This document shows positions 58,921 to 64,000 of a DNA stretch of 64,000 bases, in pieces. The stretch is from Janthinobacterium sp. J1-1 (GTDB lineage: Bacteria; Pseudomonadota; Gammaproteobacteria; Burkholderiales; Burkholderiaceae_D). Below the pieces are notes generated by a model. That model saw nothing but the letters and a program-made list of their open reading frames with translations. It had not been told where the DNA came from and did not search any database. The DNA is taken from assembly GCF_030944405.1 (NCBI RefSeq), contig NZ_CP132340.1:1-64000 (forward strand), in the 5' to 3' direction. The position numbers were made by a program, and so were the translations under genes. The first letter of the stretch is position 1. Each line of letters begins with the position of its first letter.

Positions 58921-60441
58921 TTAATGTGCATGTTCGGCGCTGTCTTTGCCCTGCTCCGCCTTGAGGACGAAGCTACCTTTTGCCGCATACGTAGTACCAG
59001 CAGCAAGACCCTTTACGATCTCGGTGTATTTCCCATCGCTGCGGCCGGTCTCCACTGGCTGAGCGAAAAAGCCGCCATCGATGCGGATATACACGGCTGG
59101 ACTACCTTCGACCGTCTGGATTGCATCGCTGGCCACCGCAACAGGTACTTCGCGCTCATCGGAGGTCATGTCGACATTGACGAACAGGCCCGGGCGCCAG
59201 GCCAGTTTCGGGTTGGCCAGGGTGACTCGGGCTTTAGCCGTGCGTGTCTGTTCTCCAAGCAGCGAACCGACATAGGAAACGACACCAGATGCCTCGGAAT
59301 CCATCGTGGTTGCCTTGACGAGTGCTTTCGTACCAACGCGCACAGTGCCGAGATCCTTGGCGGGAACGATGATTTCTGCCCATACCGTTGACAGATCCGC
59401 AATCGTGAATACGTTCACATCGGCGGCCACAGATTCGCCTAAAGTAATGTGCTTTTCGATGATTGCACCATCGAATGGCGCACGCAGTTCAAAGCGGTTC
59501 AATGCACCGGAACTAGCACCAGAGGCACCAATGGCGGCGATTTTTTGAGAAGCGTTCTGAGCAGCTATTTCCGCTTCGCGCAGCCCCTGCTGGGCTTGCA
59601 AATAATCCTGCTCTGCGGAAATTTTGTCTTCCCACAATTTTTTCTCACGGTCGTAGGTCAATTTCGCCATCGCCAGGCGCTTTTGCGCACCAAGCGATTC
59701 GCTGCGCATTTCAGACAAAACGGTGCTGGCGATGATTGCTAGAACTTGTCCTTTCTTTACCTGCTGACCAAGGTCGACGGCCACACTTTCAACTACACCT
59801 TGCAAACGGGGCACGATGTGTGCAGTACGGTCTTCGTTGAAGCGCACTTCGCCAGCTAGTTGAAAGGCACTATTAATACTCGCCGTACCGGATTTTGCTA
59901 CCATCACCCCAGCAGTCTTGATTTGAGCATCAGTCAACTCAATTTTGCCTTCCTCGCTTTGCAACTTGATCGGGATCGTGACGCCGCCCTTACGGACAGT
60001 AATGAGAGCATCAAAAATATGCGGTTCGGCAATGCTCTCTTTGGCCAGCAAACTATCTTTGTCGACTGCGAATTCAAAGTTCATCACCTGGCCGTCAGCG
60101 CGTTTGATTTGCTCGGTCGCAGTGGCGGTAGTCGGCGCGACGGGTTTGCCATTTTCGTAGAGCCATAAGCGATGGCGAGCTTCTCCCTTCTCTTCTGCAA
60201 GGATGACTTCAACGGTAGTCGCCCCTTGGACAAACAATTTTCCGCCATGGCTGCCTTTGCCGGCGCCTCCTCCAACGCCTTTCTCTTTTTCATCTGCCTT
60301 GGCGGTAGTTTCAGTGTCCGTCCCTTCCGGGGCGCCGCCGGATTTACCAGTAAATAAAATGGCGGCCAACAGCACAGCGCCGATTGCTACGATCGCCATC
60401 ATCGCGCGCAGCGATTTCTTTTCAATGTTCGGTGTTTTCAT
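58921..60441 (-). CDS. czcB: CzcB-type periplasmic adaptor
   Basis: A 506-residue membrane fusion protein. It has an N-terminal membrane anchor (RAMMAIVAIGAVLLAAILFTG), a family-specific N-terminal domain with a His-containing stretch (GAGKGSHGGKLF), lipoyl halves (LQGVVESVAVDLGQQVKKGQVLAII), a coiled-coil hairpin and a barrel domain. It ends DSAEHAH. It links CzcA and CzcC. It overlaps czcC by 4 bases. Confidence 0.92.
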   Translation of the reverse strand: MKTPNIEKKSLRAMMAIVAIGAVLLAAILFTGKSGGAPEGTDTETTAKADEKEKGVGGGAGKGSHGGKLFVQGATTVEVILAEEKGEARHRLWLYENGKPVAPTTATATEQIKRADGQVMNFEFAVDKDSLLAKESIAEPHIFDALITVRKGGVTIPIKLQSEEGKIELTDAQIKTAGVMVAKSGTASINSAFQLAGEVRFNEDRTAHIVPRLQGVVESVAVDLGQQVKKGQVLAIIASTVLSEMRSESLGAQKRLAMAKLTYDREKKLWEDKISAEQDYLQAQQGLREAEIAAQNASQKIAAIGASGASSGALNRFELRAPFDGAIIEKHITLGESVAADVNVFTIADLSTVWAEIIVPAKDLGTVRVGTKALVKATTMDSEASGVVSYVGSLLGEQTRTAKARVTLANPKLAWRPGLFVNVDMTSDEREVPVAVASDAIQTVEGSPAVYIRIDGGFFAQPVETGRSDGKYTEIVKGLAAGTTYAAKGSFVLKAEQGKDSAEHAH

Positions 60442-61775
60442 TTTGTTTCCTGATATGAGATCGCAGGTGCAATCAAAGTGCCATTCGATTCAACGCGTCC
60501 GATAATGCGATCGATGTCGGCGGCGGAGCGATGTGATTCAGCGAGCGCGCGTACATATTGAGTTTTTGCCTGGAAAAGTGTGCGCTGTGCATCAAGGACA
60601 TCCAGGAAGCTAAATTTTCCGAGTTCAAACCCTTTTGAAGCTGCCTCATATGCACTCAGCGCTCCTGGCAGAATGTCGGTCCGCAAAATTGTCAATTCGG
60701 ACTGCGCAACACTGAGGCGTGCAGTTGCCTCAGCAACTTCCGCTGACAATCTGTTCTCTACTGCCTTCAGCTCATCTCTGGCTTTGTCTGCTCGGCGCAA
60801 GGCTGCGAGGACGTTGCCTTGATTACGATCGAAAAGTGGCAACGGAATCGATAGCCCCAAGATGGTGCGACGCGGCCCGACTTGACCAAGTTGTTCGTCA
60901 CGCTGGGTTCCAACGATCAGATTTACATCAGGAATCCTGCGGCTGCGTTCTACCTTAGTCAACGCCTCTTGGCGATCAACTTCCAGACGTGCCCGGAGAG
61001 TCTGTGGGGCTGTCGGAAGGCGATTATTCAATTCATTAGAGGTAGGGACAGCCTGTGCTGGCATTTCAAGTGCGACAACGGAATCAAACTGGGGTGTCTG
61101 GCTTCCCCAAGTTGCAGCGAGACGCCGTTTGGACAGCGTCAGATCATTGGCAGCCTGATTGAGTTCAATCTTGCTGCTTGCTTCCGCCACACGAGCCCGG
61201 GTTTGCTCTACCGGAGACACCTTGCCTGCCATCACACGCCGCGCCGCTGCATCGCTGACGCGCTGCGCAAGTTGCTGTGATGCAAGCGCAAGTTGATAGC
61301 CCTCTTGAGCCGCTACGACGTCGAAAAAAGCAGTCACGACGTCAGCGCGCAACGAGGTACGGTACCCGGCCAGATCGGCAGAGGCAATATCTCCTCCGAG
61401 GCTCGCTGCCGCCATGCGGGCAGCACGTTTGCCACCCAGCTCCAACGGTTGACTGAATTGTATAGTTCGTGTCCTCTGTTCTTTTTTAAGACCCTCCGAA
61501 ACAAAGGAAAGCTCAGGGTTAGGTCGGGTACCCGCCTGGATCAATTCGCCAGCGGCGATATCAATATCACGCATGGCTGTCCGGAGCCCAGGGTTGCCCT
61601 CAAAGGCGAGTTTGATTGCTTCTGCCAATGTCAATGCAGAAGCGCCTTTATGAGCAGCCGCTGGGGCTGCCGTTGCAACTGACGGTACTTCCGTCTGTGC
61701 AGCCGCTTGCAGCGGAAATGCGAGTACGATCGCAAGCACAAGCGGCAAAAATGATGGTCGCATAGAATTCTCCAA
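60438..61775 (-). CDS. czcC: CzcC-type outer-membrane factor
   Basis: A 445-residue TolC-family protein with signal peptide (PSFLPLVLAIVLAFPLQAAAQ) and two OEP repeats (LTLAEAIKLAFEGNPGLRTA; LNNRLPTAPQTLRARLEVDRQ). ATG at 61775 may be preceded by a second Met at 61763. It forms the outer channel of the Czc pump. Confidence 0.92.
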   Translation of the reverse strand: MENSMRPSFLPLVLAIVLAFPLQAAAQTEVPSVATAAPAAAHKGASALTLAEAIKLAFEGNPGLRTAMRDIDIAAGELIQAGTRPNPELSFVSEGLKKEQRTRTIQFSQPLELGGKRAARMAAASLGGDIASADLAGYRTSLRADVVTAFFDVVAAQEGYQLALASQQLAQRVSDAAARRVMAGKVSPVEQTRARVAEASSKIELNQAANDLTLSKRRLAATWGSQTPQFDSVVALEMPAQAVPTSNELNNRLPTAPQTLRARLEVDRQEALTKVERSRRIPDVNLIVGTQRDEQLGQVGPRRTILGLSIPLPLFDRNQGNVLAALRRADKARDELKAVENRLSAEVAEATARLSVAQSELTILRTDILPGALSAYEAASKGFELGKFSFLDVLDAQRTLFQAKTQYVRALAESHRSAADIDRIIGRVESNGTLIAPAISYQETK

Positions 61776-61865
61776 AAAATAAAATGGGAAGAATCCGGCG
61801 ACGACACGCTCACCTGTAGTGGTGATCTACAAATACGAAGATGTATATGAGTCTATGTCGCCGGA

Positions 61866-62225
61866 CTAGGCGGCAACATGCCACTGAGGGCGCTCAGGTA
61901 AGTCAGGATAGGGAGGGGGTAGTGCTCGAACTAATAACGGCGGGGAATGAATTGCCGTCAACGGCTCCTCGAAATTGGAAGCCCAAGTGATCATGCCTAC
62001 CAAGCCATGCGAGCACGATGGGCAGTCAAGATGAACAGCCGATTTCTTTGAACTGGAAGAGGAAGAACCACAACAAGTATCTTTGGATGTTTTGTGTTCG
62101 TGCTGGTGATGCCCAAAATGCAAACTTGCTTTACCGGTCTCATGCAAGCAATATGCGCTCGCAATTCCCCAACTCATCTGGAGAGCGAAAGCGACAGCAA
62201 GAATATAGAGGAAGCGTTTGAGCAT
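61866..62225 (-). CDS. czcI: CzcI-like metal-operon protein
   Basis: A 119-residue secreted protein with signal peptide (RFLYILAVAFALQMSWGIASAYC) and a His/Cys-rich centre (HFGHHQHEHKTSKDTCCGSSS, HLDCPSCSHG). This matches CzcI, the first gene of czcICBA operons, thought to act in regulation or periplasmic metal sensing. It lies 90 bases before czcC. Confidence 0.85.
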   Translation of the reverse strand: MLKRFLYILAVAFALQMSWGIASAYCLHETGKASLHFGHHQHEHKTSKDTCCGSSSSSSKKSAVHLDCPSCSHGLVGMITWASNFEEPLTAIHSPPLLVRALPPPYPDLPERPQWHVAA

Positions 62226-62320
62226 GACTGATTATAACTGGATATTACTTGGGATGTGTATAGTGGATCCCGAATCTGAGACGATGGTTTAAGCTGTGGT
62301 CCGTGAAAGGATGACAGCAA

Positions 62321-62611
62321 ATGAGTGAAGGTAAAAAACGTCGGGTACACACGGCCGAGTTTAAGGCCAAGGTCGGTCTGGAGGCCGTTCGCGGCGTCAA
62401 GACGGTGACGGAGATCGCGCAAGAGTTCGGCGTGCATCCGGTGCTGGTGGGCCAGTGGAAAAAGGAAATCCTGGAGAACGCCGGCGCGCTGTTCGACACC
62501 AAGCGCGGCCCCAAGCCGATCGATGAAAGCAGTCCCGAGGACAAACTATACGGCGAGATCGGTCGGCTGAAGATGGAAGTGGACTGGCTTAAAAAAAAGC
62601 TGGGGCCGTGA
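62321..62611 (+). CDS. IS3-family transposase OrfA (third element)
   Basis: A 96-residue helix-turn-helix protein (FKAKVGLEAVRGVKTVTEIAQ, HPVLVGQWKKEIL) with a C-terminal coiled coil ending VDWLKKKLGP. An A8 run at about 62591-62598 is the likely frameshift site for the OrfAB fusion. Confidence 0.9.
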   Translation: MSEGKKRRVHTAEFKAKVGLEAVRGVKTVTEIAQEFGVHPVLVGQWKKEILENAGALFDTKRGPKPIDESSPEDKLYGEIGRLKMEVDWLKKKLGP

Positions 62612-63573
62612 GCCAGGAGGCGCGCTTGGGCTGGATCGAAGCCGGGCACGAGAAGCTGCCGCTGACGCGCCAATGCGAGCTGGCAAGCGTGCCGCGCGCG
62701 ACGGTGTACCGCCGGATCGACGCGGCATCCCGGCAGGCATGCGAGGACGAGAGCGACCTGAAGCTGAGCGCGCTGATTGACGAGGAATACACCAGTCGGC
62801 CTTTTTATGGCAGCAGGCGCATGGTCGTGTTCCTGCGCGCGACGGGCCATGTAGTCAACCGCAAGCGCGTGCAGCGTCTGATGCGCGGCATGGGGCTGGC
62901 GGGCATGGCGCCGGGGCCGAATACGAGCCGAGCGCATCCGCAGCACAAGGTCTATCCGTACCTGTTGCGCGGTGTGCCCGTGACGCGTCCTAATCACGTA
63001 TGGTCGACCGATATCACCTACATCCGGTTGGCGCGGGGCTTCGCGTATTTGGTGGCGATCATCGACTGGTACAGCCGCAAGTTGCTGTCCTGGCGCCTCA
63101 GCAACAGCATGGACGCGTCGTTCTGCGTGGACTGCCTGGAGGACGCCTTGCGCCAGCATGGCAAGCCGGAGTTGTTCAACAGCGATCAGGGTTCGCAGTT
63201 CACCAGCACGGCCTTCACCGACGTGCTCAAGCGCGAAGGCGTCGCCATCAGCATGGACGGGCGCGGTCGGGCGCTGGACAACATCTTCGTCGAGCGGCTG
63301 TGGCGCAACGTGAAGTACGAGGATGTGTATCTGAAAGGATACGCCAATATGGCGGAATTGACGGTGGGCCTGGCGCAGTATTTCGCGTTCTATAACGCTG
63401 AGCGGCCGCACCAATCGCTGAGCTACCAGACGCCCGACCAAGTCTACCGCGACGGGGTTGGCGGCGGTGCGCTGATCGTCGACCGGTTTGGTGACGACAA
63501 GAAGAAGTCACAGGAAGAGAGCAATACGGGTCAGCGCCGAGCAGCTGGAGCAGTGGAAACGGGCACAGCTTAA
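62608..63573 (+). CDS. IS3-family transposase OrfB (third element)
   Basis: A 321-residue integrase-core protein with the DDE residues in WSTDITYIRL, FNSDQGSQFTS and VERLWRNVKYEDVYL. The GTG start at 62608 overlaps the orfA stop (GTGA). Complete and probably active. Confidence 0.9.
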   Translation: MSQEARLGWIEAGHEKLPLTRQCELASVPRATVYRRIDAASRQACEDESDLKLSALIDEEYTSRPFYGSRRMVVFLRATGHVVNRKRVQRLMRGMGLAGMAPGPNTSRAHPQHKVYPYLLRGVPVTRPNHVWSTDITYIRLARGFAYLVAIIDWYSRKLLSWRLSNSMDASFCVDCLEDALRQHGKPELFNSDQGSQFTSTAFTDVLKREGVAISMDGRGRALDNIFVERLWRNVKYEDVYLKGYANMAELTVGLAQYFAFYNAERPHQSLSYQTPDQVYRDGVGGGALIVDRFGDDKKKSQEESNTGQRRAAGAVETGTA

Positions 63574-63607
63574 ATTAGTCGGGAAAGTGTCTTGACTGAT
63601 GGATCCA

Positions 63608-63755
63608 CTTTACTGCGAATGGGTGGGATCTGAGAACGCTGATGGAGCATGTGGGCTGGAAAAATGCCCAGTCCGCCATGCGCTACATCGATCGGGAAGA
63701 TCCCTTTAACCAGCGCCGCATCGAACAAAACCTGTATCCTCTTTATAGCAAGTAA
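63608..63755 (+). pseudogene. Integrase C-terminal fragment
   Basis: About 48 residues of a tyrosine recombinase tail: GWDLRTLMEHVGWKNAQSAMRYIDRED...LYPLYSK. The GW and RYID parts fit the nucleophile region. The 5' part is gone, cut by the IS3 end at 63607. It may come from the integrase of the island itself. Confidence 0.6.
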
Positions 63756-63911
63756 TTAAACAGCTGCAGGTGGACCTTTAATTCTGACAAGATTGTAATC
63801 CTGGCGTTAGACGATTGTCATCTTTCCAAGGTAGACTGAAGACAGAGACCGATGGCGATCTTCACCATCCGCATAACGTGGACACAGCAGTTGAACTAGT
63901 GGAAAAGTGAC
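63756..63911. promoter_or_regulatory. Promoter region of final response regulator
   Basis: 156 bases without a gene. It has TGACAAGATTGTAATCC and a related GACGATTGTCATC about 20 bases on, suggesting repeated half sites of a CopR/CzcR-like regulator. This is only a visual match. Confidence 0.3.
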
Positions 63912-64000
63912 ATGCGATTATTAGTGGTTGAGGACGAGCAAAAGGCGGGCGAATATATTCAGAAAGGTCTGAGTGAGTCTGGTTTTGTTGTTGACTTGGC
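63912..64000 (+). CDS. Heavy-metal response regulator (CzcR/CopR-like), 5' end
   Basis: The first 29 residues, [20 protein letters not shown] then [10 protein letters not shown], are the beginning of an OmpR-type receiver and closely resemble CzcR/CopR/CusR regulators. The gene runs past the end of the window. Its place after the czc region supports a role in czc control. Confidence 0.8.
   Translation, partial: MRLLVVEDEQKAGEYIQKGLSESGFVVDL

Larger units (their letters stand above)
62264..63607 (+). mobile_element. IS3-family element (third type)
   Basis: A 1344-bp element with ends TGGATCC followed by imperfect matches (GAATCTGAGAC and CAGTCAAGAC), and two overlapping genes. The bases next to the ends (tag and ctt) do not match. 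Left flank is the czcI promoter, right flank an integrase tail. Thus it also marks a junction. It is unrelated to the IS3 copies at 10628 and 47544. Confidence 0.85.

Noticed and set aside
62245..63441. Open frame of 398 codons on the minus strand
   Set aside because: Antisense to the IS3 transposase genes, which have clear catalytic motifs.

Overview
The window is a mosaic of metal-resistance, envelope-modification and mobile DNA. Protein families and neighbourhoods (CzcI, CzcE, DUF3240-linked RND operon, merRTPA, many IS21/IS3/IS66 elements, a tnpS/tnpT Tn3-type transposon) suggest a Burkholderiales bacterium, perhaps Oxalobacteraceae. Genus is not decidable from this sequence. The conjugation-gene remnant and an integrase tail suggest an accessory island or megaplasmid. 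I see no rRNA or tRNA genes and no CRISPR array.

Layout. 1-6600: a HupE-like membrane protein with two small envelope proteins, then a two-component system and an eptA-pap2-dedA set for lipid A/envelope remodelling. dedA is cut by an IS21 element (6597-8995) whose other side is a broken TraD-like coupling protein. 10271-12885: a QseC-like sensor kinase split by an IS3 copy. 13078-17215: cytochrome b561, a P-type ATPase and a CDF transporter. 17934-25934: an HME-RND efflux operon (adaptor, pump, DUF3240, outer-membrane factor) with a divergent response regulator/kinase pair. 26007-27299: an FNR/Anr-type promoter before PepSY and DUF2271 genes and a truncated PepSY membrane protein.

27300-42955 is the most interesting part: a 15.7-kb Tn3-family transposon with near-identical long terminal inverted repeats, a tnpA interrupted by an IS66 element, and a divergent tnpT/tnpS resolution pair. 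Its cargo is a complete phosphite uptake and oxidation operon (ptxABCDE) plus a reactive-sulfur module (ArsR-rhodanese regulator, DsrE-like protein, [25 protein letters not shown] enzyme, MFS transporter). A decayed copy of the tnpA 5' end lies upstream of ptxA, so the phosphite operon sits between two tnpA starts. The flanks of the transposon belong to different genes and carry no target duplication.

42956-47169 holds a MerR-like regulator with a truncated YnfA, a MerT/C-like fusion protein and a merRTPA operon. 47170-50596 has an IS21-like end with phased repeats, a dead IS3 copy, a CzcE-like gene and a decayed second eptA-pap2 locus. 50670-62225 carries a P1B-4-type ATPase, gmhA, mgtC, small membrane proteins, an atypical response regulator and czcICBA. 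The window ends with another IS3 element, an integrase tail and the start of a response regulator. Together the genes would give Zn/Co/Cd, Hg and probably other metal efflux, cationic-peptide-type surface modification, and use of phosphite as a phosphorus source.
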